Positions 29,885 through 40,697 of a DNA stretch of 64,000 nucleotides are shown piece after piece. Origin of the DNA: Platynereis dumerilii. Lineage: Eukaryota; Annelida; Polychaeta; Phyllodocida; Nereididae. The stretch is taken from the NCBI GenBank assembly GCA_026936325.1, contig JAPTHN010000003.1, positions 63,391,192-63,455,191 of the forward strand, given 5' to 3'. The first letter of the stretch is position 1; the number at the start of each line of letters is the position of its first letter. The notes under the pieces are model-generated. The model did no database searches and was not told the origin of the DNA. It saw only the letters and a program-made list of their open reading frames with translations. The translations under genes and the position numbers were made by a program.

Positions 29885-30450
29885 GAAAAAGCTTTGTATT
29901 TTAAGGTAACTGACAATCAAATTTAACTGCCACAAACAACACAGGTCGGCTGGTCAGGAAGAAAGCTCATTGCAACACTATATAAATGCTAATTAAGAGA
30001 TTTCCAGGAAGTCTTTTGACAAATGGAGAATGCTTATCTGTTTGTTTGTCTTTGACAAATCTGTTACTTTTCAGCAATTTGTGTTTTGTTTTCATTTGTG
30101 GGGAACCCGAAATTTTCAGTGTACTTTTATGAGCAAAATCCTAGCTGGATGTCGTTCGGATGACACATTAAATTGGCAGCCCCTTGTATCAGTGTCTATG
30201 CTGGGAAAGTAAAAGATCCCTCACATGGGGTAAATGTGTAACATGTTGAGGACTCCTGCTCTCTCTCTCATATCATCAATCAACCCTCATGACTCAAGAG
30301 CGCCCAGAACTGGGCTTAGAGGGGTGCACTTACCATATATATCTATATATCTATCTTATAAGTGAGCTGTACTTTTATACCTCAAAGGAATTTGAATATA
30401 ATTAAGTCAATAATGCCTGGGTGCTCCATTAGCTCCATGAATTAATTTAT
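29885..30450 (+). repeat. Dispersed repeat related to 57.9-59.1 kb, split by a SINE-like insert
   Basis: The parts at about 29885-30130 and 30356-30450 align with 58150-58403. Shared phrases include ttgcaacac.at.taaatgct, tgttactttt/tgttattttt cag and cttataagtga.ctg.actttta. The stretch between (about 30131-30355) is absent from the 58-kb copy and is annotated as a SINE-like insertion. Confidence 0.65.
30131..30360 (+). mobile_element. SINE-like retroposon, copy 1
   Basis: It carries a conserved block: ggatgacacattaaattgg, then aagtaaaagatccctcacatgg, gttgaggactc and ccctcatgac, ending in an 'atatatct' tail. The same block occurs at 52400-52616. TGTACTTTTAT flanks it at 30120-30130 and 30368-30378, a target-duplication candidate, although part of that text also belongs to the host repeat. 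This ggatg..cgttaaa / gtaaaagatcc pattern is a familiar marine-invertebrate SINE domain, cited from memory. Confidence 0.6.
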
Positions 30451-30585
30451 TTATTTTGTCTCACTCTGTAAGCGTAAACGATAGTAAAATATTAAATAAA
30501 AACAGACCATTCCATTGGAATTATGAGAGACTATAAAAACAGTTAATAAAACGTAAGGTAAAAATCTGAAAGATCTAAAATTCAT

Positions 30586-30691
30586 TAGATCCAAAGTAGG
30601 TAAAGGTAGGTAGTGATTCTGAGATAGCCCAAACGTAAGGAAGGATAAAGTAGTGGCTGATTCTTCCTTCCTGCTGGGAGTGTCATATACT
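30586..30691 (+). repeat. ~105-bp copy of a MITE-internal segment
   Basis: It contains aggtaaaggtaggtagtgat and agtagtggctgattcttcct, ending ttcctgctggga. The same text occurs on the opposite strand at 42813-42905, inside the TA-flanked MITE. It is therefore a second, more decayed member of that MITE family. Confidence 0.65.
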
Positions 30692-30879
30692 ATGAGGTTA
30701 TATCATGGGTAGGTGCAGTACATCCCCGGTATACTCCCCGAGACCTCAGTATATTCCCGAGACACGAATATACACCACGAATCTACATACTATAAACTTT
30801 TGAAATCTCATGGTCTGACCCCCCTAAAATCCTCCAATTGGCTAGAAAATGAGGTCTGTAAAGTTTCATCAAAATACAT

Positions 30880-31402
30880 TATTATCGTTTTCATAGCTAT
30901 GTGTTTTTTTGAAAACTTCGTTTTGCAGTTAAACCGTGACATCATCAGGTATCTGTCAATGTGATTGGCCTTAACTTCAATCTGTGACATATCAGTTCAG
31001 AGTTTGACATCACAGTTAATGACAAAGGAATTTGAAACTGTCAGGCAATGTTACTATTTATGTACAACCACAACAAACAATGCATGTCTAAGCTGAGTGT
31101 TGCACCTAATTGTTTCCCAAACAAAATGTATTGCTGTTTTTCACAAGACACCAGTGATCACAATTTCAAACAGCTTTTTTTTGTCAGTAATTGCAACTAT
31201 CCTTTGAGGTTCAGTAGTCTGTTTGGTTCAGTTACAGTACATAGTGAAACATACATCATCCATGTGTCACTGCACTTTGTGAGTTTTCCTGAAATCTGTG
31301 CTTGTAATAAACAAAATTATTCGACTAATCTCTGACATCATAGTTTTGGAATGAAGCAAATTGCAAACCTGAAAACCATGTAGCTATGAAAACGATAATA
31401 AT
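30880..31402. mobile_element. Nested foldback/MITE inside the 3-kb transposon
   Basis: The inverted ends cattattatcgttttcatag (30880 onward) and its near-exact reverse complement at about 31376-31402 bound about 520 bp. The host element's outer and inner inverted repeats become adjacent if this segment is taken out, which supports a nested insertion. Confidence 0.55.
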
Positions 31403-31899
31403 AGCTCAACGGCCTTGAAAATTGCTTATTTGAAGCAATTTAGGCGTTTACAGCCAGAATGTGTCAGTTTATCCTTACATCTCTATCCATCATACAATGC
31501 CTTAGTCAAAGCACTTTAGTCACATATTATTGTCTTCCTGTGTCAGAGTATCTACAATCAAAACTAATATTGACTGTGATGAAATATATTTCTAAGAAGT
31601 TGATGGTGGCGCAGTGATTTGACATAGTAGTACCATCGGTGAGCTCACAATTGGTGAATCAAATTGTCAGCGACTTCCCTCTGTCACAGACCTCACACAG
31701 ATGGCTGTTATTCACTGTTTCTGTGCCAAAAAGGACCTCAAAACAAGAAAATGGTTTTGCTGTCAACACAATGTGATATTTGTGGTGCAAAGTTACTTGA
31801 AACAGCAAGTTTTTGGTTGCTTTCTCTACCGTCACCTTAAATGCGAGGAACTTGTCTGGTAAGAAGCAACTCCTATTGTAAAGAAAATTGAAGCAGCTT

Positions 31900-32900
31900 G
31901 GAACAGTTTGGAACAGAGCAAGAATATCTGCAAGATACAGTCTAGATGTTATCACGAAGGCTGAAAAACTTAATTATGAAGAGTGGAAAACCTAAAGAAA
32001 AATGCAAAACCAAGATAGCAAGAGAAAATTTCGAAAGAGGACAATTTCATCTAGTATTTCCAAAGTTCACAGATGGATGCAGTGACTCTTATTAAAATCA
32101 GTGACTTCTGACAACAGAGAATTCCTGCTTGCTCAAAGAGAAAAAGTGCAATGAGGATCAATGGCTGGTGTTGATAAGGTCTTTGATAGAAAAGAAGGGA
32201 AAGGAAAGGATGATAAGGTGAAGTACATTGTAAATGCAACATCAGAAAGTCAGAATTAAGCCAGAAGTAGCTGTAGATCCTCTTAATCTGAATCTGAAGA
32301 TTCTGACTGTGATGAACCTGTTCCCGGATGCTTTTGCTTCAAAACCAAAAAGAGGTCATACAGAATTAATCAGAGCAGAACTGACATCATGGTGTGTCTG
32401 ACAGTGCAATCAAGAATTCGTTTTGAGTCCTGTTCCTCTGGTTGTACACTTGGATGGAAATCTGCTGGATGACCTTATTGGTTACCAGAAAGTTGATGGT
32501 CTTCCAGTTTTGGACTCTTGGTAAAGCCTTGATCAAATTCTCACCGTTCCTAAGCTTGTAACAGGAACAGGTGTGGCTCAAGCTAATGCTGTGTCTGATA
32601 CACTGTAGCACTGGGGAATAGAAAAACAAGTTTATGGTATGAGTTCTGAAACAACAAGCTCAAATACAGTTTGTCTGACAGGAGTCTGCCTTGTCTTATA
32701 GCAGAGACTTGGTTGTGAACTTCTGTAAGCTGGTTTTACCTTGCAAAATTCATGGGACCTTCATCAGGCCCTCAGATCCTGCTCTTCAAGAGATTCAATC
32801 CCTAATGAACCACCTTAACCCAAATGAATATCATCAAGGAAAAAGTCACCCATTCCAGAAGCTTCTCATTGAATATTTCAGGCTGGATTTAATCATGTTT
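31900..32900 (+). pseudogene. Decayed transposase-like gene
   Basis: Translated fragments in more than one frame read like a transposase family I recall from cnidarian and insect genomes: TSDNREFLLAQ, then VPLVVHLDGNLLDDLIGYQKVDGLPVL, VPKLVTGTGVAQANAVSDTL, YGMSSETTSSNTVCLTGVC and KFMGPSSGPQILLFKRFNP. Several stops and frame changes interrupt it, for example TGG-TAA after PVLDSW near 32520 and TAG after SDTL near 32607, and the segment between LTGVC and MGPSSG is shortened. The superfamily name is uncertain. Confidence 0.6.
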
Positions 32901-33880
32901 GTGAATGAATAGCTTGCCAAAAACCCACACTCGGATAACTATCGTCAGCCCTGGACCTGAGAGTTTTATAAGAGTTCTTCACCACAATCATCAGGATTGG
33001 TAAAAGTTCAATGCTCTTGGGGTGATGCATCAGACTCATTGGATGAGTTTAGTCATTTATTGTTTCAAAGTATGGATATTACAGTCACAATTTCATCTCT
33101 CCATATGTGAGAGAGAGAGTCTGCAAGATCTTTGTCTCTTCAAAGATCTATGTCAAGACCTGCTTCATGTGTCCTCTTGCTGTGTGTGCACCACAAATTA
33201 ATCTTTGTCTTCTCCCAGATGTTCAGAACTAAGCTGTAACCAAATAAGCAATTTGTAAGTGACAAAGGCCGAAGATGGGAAATCACCTCTGGTATCTGCC
33301 TGAAATTCAATGTCCTGATGCTCTTGATTAAAGATGAATCACAGGACACCAAGGGCCAAATATAAAGGTTGAATATATGAAAGAAACTTCAAATGAGAAA
33401 GAGCCTCTGAAAGAGGCTCTTATTTACATCAACGCAGTGAATTTGCAGTTCGTAGTAATAAGTGCCAGTATATCTGTCTTTGTCACAAAAGTCGTTCTGA
33501 ATGTTAGATTCTCACTGCATTTAGTTGATGTCCTTGATATAATGTACATGATCATTGTTAGCCTTAAAATGTTTTTTTTTTCTGCCAAATAGAACAGTTA
33601 CATATCTAAAGATTAATTAAAGAAAAAATGCATGTGACTGGTGCTGCAGAGGTGTCACTTTTTAATGGCAGTATTATTGGCCATTGGCGATGATTTGGTG
33701 ACTGAAAGCCAAAATCAGACAAACTTCAAGGCCTTTTATTGAGCTACCTCTAAATATGCATTGATTTTTGTGAACCTTTGCAAATCTCATTTTTTAACCA
33801 AAAGGAAGATATCTGGGGGGTCAGAGCAAGAAATCTTCAAGTTTAATTTTTTTCCATTGTATAAGGACCACCCTTCTACA

Positions 33881-33993
33881 TACCCTATCAGCGTGCCTCA
33901 GCGACCCAACGTCGGCCCAAAGACGGTCCAATGCTGCTGACATCGGACCGACGCCAGGCCGATGCCGGACCGCCGAGGCACCCTGACAGGGTA
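33881..33993. mobile_element. 113-bp palindromic GC-rich mini-MITE
   Basis: It begins taccctatcagcgtgcctca and ends with the near reverse complement gaggcaccctgacagggta. Between the ends lie further inverted words (cgtcggcccaaagacggtcc, catcggaccgacg, gccgatgccggac). The GC-rich block stands out sharply from AT-rich surroundings. Confidence 0.65.
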
Positions 33994-34334
33994 GGTTCAG
34001 TGTAAGAATACACACATTTGGTGTCTTTGAAAGTATATTTAGTAGCTAAAATAATATATCCTGTGTCAAATTTTGCCAATCTCACTGATACAAGTGATAG
34101 AGAGAAGTCTTCCACAGCTGCAATTCATTGGCTTTCTTAGTCTTAACTGCCCCACCTAGGTGTTTCCATTGCTACCACAGAATGACTTTAAAATGTCCAA
34201 ATGGTCCAAAAATTTGGAAATCTATTCCAAAGCTGCTGAATTTTGTCCTATTGAAAATTCATAGTTCTACATTGAAATAAGTGTCCATATGAAAAAAAGC
34301 CTCAAACTTTCTGAATGCCCCTCTTACACATGCT

Positions 34335-34582
34335 AGTCAGGCTTGAAGATAAATATCATAATTGACAGAACAGTGCCCATATTTATTATTTAGAAAGGTT
34401 CTCATAAATAATAGTTTATTATCATCTGACCTAATCCATTTTATTAGTGCAGTCCAATAGCAAGGGTTAGCCAATCAATAATCTTTCAATACAGTGTTGT
34501 GCGAGGAAACAAACCCATCTCACTGTTGGCAGGAAGCAGACGATAAGGTTTTACCAGACAGACAGCATTTTGTAACACTGTA
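34335..34582 (+). promoter_or_regulatory. 5' flank of lectin gene, duplicated at 55.9 kb
   Basis: About 250 bp upstream of the lectin ATG match 55908-56147 closely. Shared phrases are aggcttgaagataaa, catatttattattta, ctcataaataatagtttatt and ttttaccagacagacag. Its duplication together with exon 1 marks it as the promoter and 5' UTR of the gene. No clear TATA box is seen at the expected spacing. Confidence 0.55.
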
Positions 34583-34874
34583 ATGGGGCTTCAGATTTGT
34601 TTCTCATTATTGTTGTACTTTCTGACTCGGACTTTGTCCTGCCCAGAAATATATTACCGTCTCCGAAGCAGTGCTGTGCAAAAGGGCATTTTGTGCTCCA
34701 CATTACATGAGGATACATCTGGTGCAGGTCAGATGATAAAGATCTTTAAGAGGGAGAACTCCATTGGTATCTACAAGAGAAGCGACAAGACTGCCCAAGT
34801 TTGTTACTGGAATGTCAGTGAAAGTGGACATGTTGATCTTGAGACACTAAGTGGAGGAGTATTTTATTCAATAG
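34583..34874 (+). CDS. Lectin exon 1: signal peptide and N-terminal region
   Basis: The frame starts at ATG 34583 and ends at ATA G|GTAATT. The signal peptide is MGLQICFSLLLYFLTRTLSC. The rest (CPEIYYRLRSSAVQKG, MIKIFKRENSIGIYKR, VCYWNVSESGHVDL) is a small Cys-bearing region with no family I recognise. Its phase-1 end fits the phase-1 start of exon 2 5.1 kb downstream. The start is supported by the duplicate at 56148, which keeps the same Met and leader. Confidence 0.7.
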
Positions 34875-35235
34875 GTAATTAGTATTAATTACAATTTTGT
34901 TACAATAACCTTCAGCTGCTCGAAGAAAGTGTTTTGATCTAAAACAATTCTAAAGACAATGTTTTTGTCCCCATGTGAACAGGCATTATTTCCAGCCCAC
35001 AGCAAGATAGCATTAACCTTTTTGACATAACTCTATTTACATCAAGGTGCAAGGGCCATTTTTCAATACAGGGCCCTCTCACATTGAGTTGGCTTTTTTC
35101 CCTGATTTTTATATATATTTTTTTTTTAGATCTTGTACGGGCCATCCTGAGCAGTTGAACCATGCTGCTGCCAATTTGCTACACAGGAAAGTCCGCCCAT
35201 TCTCTTTCCTGAACGCGTTCACATCAAATTTCTAA

Positions 35236-35846
35236 TTATGTTTTAAAACTTCCATGTAAGACAGGCTTTAAGATCTTGGTCAGGAATTACTGCCAAACTC
35301 ACCACTTTCTAACTTACACAAAATGTATTTTAATTTCAGCCTATCTTTTGCAAAAATGTTTCAGGAATCCAAATTTGAAGAGAAAAATGCACGCACTCTT
35401 TAATTTTGGAAGTTACATCCTTATTTGTTAAGCCCCCTCAGTGGGGCCTGTCAGATGTATACCCCAAAATATTATAAATTTCTGGTGGTCAATGGCTACA
35501 GTAATAAAGCTTCTCTAATACCACATATAAATATCATTGAATTCTAAGATGGTCCATCAAAAACTACGATGACCACATGGTTATGAATAATTTCTTGAAA
35601 TGACAAACATTTTTTGCCTCTAAGTCGCGGTTTTTCATATTTCGCTTAATCTACAATAAACACACATACTTTTTATACCATCATTCTCAGCAAAAAATAA
35701 GCTTCAATTTGAGTACCAACAACCTATATTTCCGATAAGTTTAACTCGAACCAAGAAATTGCTATTTTCAAAAATAAAATTCTAAATAACATGCATTTTT
35801 CATTTTGGCAGATGTCGAAAAACTAAAACAAACTCGTTTTAATATA
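35236..35846. other. Lectin intron 1, no further feature seen
   Basis: AT-rich intronic sequence between exon 1 and the first transposon in the intron. No coding or RNA signal is visible. Confidence 0.4.
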
Positions 35847-37803
35847 ACCCCTCCACCACTGAGTACGGTAACGATTGTTACCGTATCCTAAAATGGCTGA
35901 CACCAAAAATGTTAGTGAATTGGGAGCCTGCATTAGGCAATTTAGATGGCCAGCACGTCCGAAATTAAACATTCTAATGATTCTTTACTGTACAAGACCC
36001 ACTAGTGTGAAATATTTCTATGATTCCTTCAGTGGATTTAATACAATCCCTCATTGAAAATTTGAATCGAGAGACGGTAACAATAACGATCGGAGACGGT
36101 AACTGTATATCGAAATTCCTCAAGGAGACGGTAACTGTACACAGATTTATCAGAGCATTGAGCTATCTCTGATAACTGCCATTATCAGAGTGTCAGGTAC
36201 AGCTATGTCGGAGATCAGCGAGTAACTAATGACAGTTGTGGTTCATAATCTTACAATTTTGACACTGTTCCAGGAAAATGATGCATGAAAGTTGGCTATT
36301 TGCTAAATTTATAAGGGAGAATATGTCAACTGTTGAGTTCGACATATAATTTACCAGATGTATGTCAGCATGATTCTTTTGATTAAAGTAACTTCACTTT
36401 CAATCTTTTAAGTTTTGTATTTAATAAAAAAATCAAGGTCTCTCAAATTTTGTACACCGATCCACCCTTGGGATCCACCAGTATTTCGAAACTTTCAAGC
36501 AAAGGTGCTCAGCTCGCCCAAGCTCCCCCCCCTCCTCTTTCCAGCTCAGCTTCCCCAAGCTCCCCCCTACTCCCCCCCCCCCATTTCCATCTCTGCTGGC
36601 ACCCCCATTCCCGAAATTTGCTAGGTTCTAATACACGTACTTACAAATAGATGTCAAAATGACAATACCAAAATTTTTATTGAAATGTTACCAATGTACC
36701 TTCTTGCAATATCATACATATTTATCCCGAGGTATTGAGCTTTCAAAAAATGTGATAATTCAAAAAGGGACTTAGTGGCACCAAGTCCCTTTTTGCACTC
36801 ACCGGTCGAAAAGTATTTATACAGTGAAGGTATTACTGACCCCCCCCCCACCTCTCTTGAGCTTTTCTATGCACATGACGCAAAATTAGAAGTAGTTAGG
36901 TAATTTATGTGTTTAAAGTCAGACATGATATGTTTCCTCCTGTCTATAATTTCTTGGAAAATAATACAGATTATAATCTAACAGATACAAATTTGGTGTA
37001 AGAATTGTGTCATGCATGCGGGCCCAAGTCCATTGATATACTGGATTACTGGTGTTACACTTCATAGCAAATTACCTGATGATTCCGAGAAAATTATTTT
37101 AGAACTGCAATGACTGCTTACTTTGTAGCATTACTTTCTAAGTTGCCTTAAATACCATGTTACTATTTCACGATTCTTGTATAGCTTTTACCGATTTCAT
37201 TCAACATTATTATCGAGTTCGTCTATTTTTAATGAATTAATGATATATATGACTTCATACATGCTTATCAGATATACTGTTAAATGTAAAAAGAATGTTG
37301 ATTCACTCTAAAATTTCCACTTTATTCATCACATATATATCAAAATTTATTTATTCTCTATGTGAAAATTCTTGACACCCAAGTGCTATGACAGTTAGTA
37401 GGCTAATTAAAAGCCGTAGTTTTAAGTTGGCCTACTTCTTTGAAAATGCTAGTTGACTGAAATTCCTGCTAGCCAAAAGCTTTATAGGCCTATTGGGATG
37501 CAGTTACCGTCTCCATGTAAATATTGTTACCGTTCTCAACCCTGAAATCGTTTTTACAGTTACCGTCTCTCGATTCAAAACTTTACTGGTCAAACATGCC
37601 ATTTCTACTACAGCTTGGGCAAAGTTGAAGTTACAGGCTTAACACATGAACATGGCATTGTTTTACAGTCATGTCCCAAGCCAAATTATGCAGTATTAGA
37701 TCCAGGATTTGACTATTTAATTCTAGTCACATGACCAACGTTTTTTGTGTCCACCATTTTAGGATATGGTAACAATCGTTACCGTACTCAGTGGTGGAGG
37801 GGT
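35847..37803. mobile_element. ~1.96-kb non-autonomous DNA transposon with repeated GGTAAC sites
   Basis: The terminal inverted repeats of ~50 bp begin acccctccaccactgagtac and contain the palindrome acggtaacgattgttaccgt. Further copies of gagacggtaac lie inside both ends, in opposite orientation (about 36068-36140 on the left and about 37502-37575 on the right, as gttaccgtctc). Paired subterminal sites like these usually bind a transposase. No transposase frame lies inside. The superfamily and target duplication are not resolved. It sits in lectin intron 1. Confidence 0.75.
36762..36795. other. Perfect 12-bp stem-loop
   Basis: aaaaagggactt, a 9-base loop, then aagtccctttttg. It lies inside the 1.96-kb element; the role is unknown. 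Confidence 0.5.
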
Positions 37804-39035
37804 GATAACTATCTGGGCATAACGAGTTCGACTTTCAGACCTGTATAACAAAAATTGACGAAATGCAAGTTATTTAGAAAAATGGCATATTTTTTTCACA
37901 CATCTTGAAGTAAAAAGCATCAGTTTCATGTTTTCGGTCTTTGATCCTAAATATGCAAAGCTAGGACATTTTTATGTAATCTATTGTGTTCGTCTGGTCC
38001 TTCTGAACACTTTGATGTGTAATTCATATCAATAAGTATCTCAGATGACGTTAAAAAAATTAAATGAAATAGGAACCTTATGCCATTTTTATAAATTGTT
38101 TTTACTTTTGTCACTTGACTTCATACCCTTATTCTGGTCACAGAGCAGCATGCATTGGTGCAAATTATTAAAGCTTGGTAACATTTCAAACTTTAGACAA
38201 TAGAGAATATCATGGTACCTTCAATTATTACGAATCCTTGACATATTTCAAGAAAGAGACAGTTGAACTCTGGTGTCTGAAAATATTGTCAACAAAAATT
38301 AGCATTTTTCGCACATTTATTCATGTAAATGACAAGATAGCGACTTCGAATCATCATGAAGACACTTAAAAAGGTCACCATCAGAAAGAGCACAATTTTT
38401 TACACAAGATAGAATATATTTTAGAATCTCTGATACGTTTTTGTGGCATCAAGAATTTTTTCACACTTGTGGCAGTAACTCCTGACCAAGATCTTGAAGC
38501 CTGTCGTAAGGGCAAAATAGAAATGTTTTCCTTTGAAACTTTTTATTCAATGTAATTTACATGTACATCAACATTGCAATATAATCTTAAAATTATTACA
38601 ATATTTCTGCAACATAGATGTGCCAATTGGGTCTTCTAGCCATGTTACAGATGATTTCATATTTGTAGACATAAATCAAATAACAAAAAAATTAGCAAAA
38701 TTTTTGATCTGACATCAGAAAATCCTGCCAGGTGATTGGCCAAGCTGTGCACAGTGTGTCACTTTTTTTCAGTTTGCTTCAAGCAAGTAATGTTGGCTGG
38801 AAAAATTATGTCATAATTTCAACCAATAAACTGCTGCAAAGGCCAACTTGGTATTGTGGCAGTTGTTCACACATGTCAAACCGCAATCCTCATGAACTGT
38901 TGTATTTCACACTCCTGTGTTACAGTTGATTGCTTCAGTTGATATTAAATCAGTCTCAAGCCAAATCTGAATGGCTTCAAATCTCTGAAAGCTAAATTAT
39001 CATACCTTAACCAAAAGCATTGTATATGATAAAAG
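37804..39035. other. Lectin intron 1, AT-rich, no gene seen
   Basis: No convincing coding, RNA or repeat signal beyond simple AT-rich text. Confidence 0.4.
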
Positions 39036-39038
39036 TAA

Positions 39039-39372
39039 AGGACTATTCAGAATTAAATTTTATGTGTGGGTCAGTGGGGGGGGGTGGTAGTTTCTATAGT
39101 TTTACTTCAGTGGGAACCACCTTTTGCACATGCTTATGACTTGGGGTAATGGGAATATTTCCCAACAGGGTACCAATTTTTCCCAACTGTTTCAAGGGGG
39201 GTACTTATTTTTCACAACATGCCTAATTGTCGAGTGAGATTTTAACAAAAGAAAATTGTGGTACTACATTGTATAAATAGTTGTGAAACCAAAGCGGGGT
39301 ATCACTTTTCACAGAAAGTTCCATCAAAACTCCCAACCCCCCCCCCTCCAGTCATAAATTCTGAATTATCCC
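39039..39372. mobile_element. PIF/Harbinger-like MITE, copy 2 (~334 bp)
   Basis: The right end cagtcataaattctgaattatccc matches the right end of the 27.9-kb MITE, and the left end aggactattcagaatt is its diverged inverse. Both copies share G-rich and C-rich tracts inside the ends and 'taccaattttt'/'ggggtac' phrases. It is flanked by TAA (39036-39038) and TTA (39373-39375). It is older than copy 1, judging by mismatches. Confidence 0.7.
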
Positions 39373-40005
39373 TTAGAATAGAGGGGATGATCCAGTTTTG
39401 ATCCAGTGATGGTGCCAACATTCATTAGAAAATCATTATAGGGATCAAACCAGGGTCCCAGTAATTTTTAGCACATTGTCATGTTGTCTTGGCAGAGCCC
39501 TGATCTGAGAAAATGTTACACGCATGTTTGTTTGTTTTCTGTAAAAAATAATCATAGTATTAGACTTTGAGAATGTGTGTACTAAAAATGTGTGAAACAC
39601 TAACAGAAACTCTCACTTGAAACAGCTAGAGTCAGTTCCATTGAGCAGATCAATGGATTAGAATGCCATGGTCACCCATGTAAAACGCTATGTCACTTTT
39701 CAGGAGAGAGTAGTGTCATTCCTTCTCTCAACCAATGAAAATTGCAGGAAAAATGATGTATTTTCTTCCACAAATGTCTACAAATATGAAATCATTTGTA
39801 ATTACTCACCCTTTAGAGGATTCAAATTTCATTCAGCACATACTAAGAGACGTTCCCCAGGTTATTCCTGTAAACACCTTATCAATAGTAGAGTGTTTTC
39901 AACTGGCTTGTCAACTTTGATATTTAAACATTTCCATTACATATGAGTGCTGTACAATATATATACAAATTAAATTTTATACAAGTGACATTGATGTCAT
40001 TTCAG

Positions 40006-40176
40006 GTGCCATAAAATGTCCTCCACCGTTTACGCAGACTGGAGGTTTTTGTTTGTACTTTGACCAATCAAATGGCAGCTTTTCTGAAAAGGGGTCATCT
40101 TGCGCTGCTCTTGGAGGGTACTTAGCAAAAGTGGATACGGCAGAGAAAGCTGGGATAGTGTGCAATTATATGAAAG
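40006..40176 (+). CDS. Lectin exon 2: first half of the C-type lectin domain
   Basis: 171 nt between a TTTCAG acceptor and an AAAG|GTTTGC donor. It encodes 57 residues with the family pattern FCLYF...SFSEKGSSCAALGGYLAKVDTAEKAGIVCNYM. The C....A...GG.LA.V spacing is the standard first Cys and alpha-helix region of C-type lectin domains. Phase 1 on both sides, consistent with exons 1 and 3. Confidence 0.8.
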
Positions 40177-40522
40177 GTTTGCTTTATTATTTGGTAAAAT
40201 TGATTTGATGATTTTTTTTGTTGCAATGACGGGGAAAAAGGAAAATTGGTCAGGAAACCATTCAAGAAACTCCTAACTTAGTTTCAGAGAAACTCGAAAA
40301 TCAACGTTATTTCGAAGGATAAGAGAAATGAGTATGAATAAGGTACTGCAACAGAATAATGCTCCTCTGGCAATAACGTTTTGAGTGGCCCGTTGGTGCA
40401 TGGTCTTCCATAAAACCCTCATTTTTTACAGTAAAACAAAGATAGTAGCATCATTTCTCAGTATTACCTTGTATGAAATTCATACCAATTCATTTAAAAT
40501 GCATTTAGAAAATTAATTACAG

Positions 40523-40697
40523 GAAATTTTCCCACTAATGACATCAACATCTTCATTGGACTTCGAGATGCTTTTGGAGATAATCAATTGAGCAGCTATA
40601 GATGGGTCGTAGACAATTCATCTATGACTTACTCTAACTTCTCAAGTGGACAACCAAACCTTGCGAGTGAACGTTGTATTGTTTTGTTCCGTGTTGA
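40523..40697 (+). CDS. Lectin exon 3, upstream part, interrupted
   Basis: After a TTACAG acceptor the frame reads FIGLRDAFG...YRWVVDNSSMTYSNFSSGQPN...ERCIVLFRV. FIGL, the W/F-containing strand, the QPN tripeptide at the sugar-binding loop (EPN/QPD position) and the third Cys are all family landmarks. The frame runs into the (GATT)n tail of a LINE at about 40698. Confidence 0.8.

Larger units (their letters stand above)
30795..33845 (+). mobile_element. Old DNA transposon (~3 kb) with transposase remains
   Basis: The left end (about 30800-30838: aaacttttgaaatctc..., tctgacccccc) matches the reverse complement of about 33800-33842 (ctggggggtcagagcaagaa...). A second inner pair, agctcaacggccttgaa at 31408 and ttcaaggccttttattgagct at about 33725-33748, is also inverted. 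A transposase-like pseudogene lies between. A foldback element has inserted into the left arm. The superfamily is not resolved. Confidence 0.6.

Noticed and set aside
36415-36650. Pro/Ser-rich frames at 36.4-36.65 kb
   Set aside because: They come from a C-rich tract inside a non-autonomous transposon, in two overlapping frames.
39395-39500. Possible tRNA-like B box (minus strand GGTTTGATCCC)
   Set aside because: No acceptable A box or fold accompanies it; too weak to call a tRNA or SINE.
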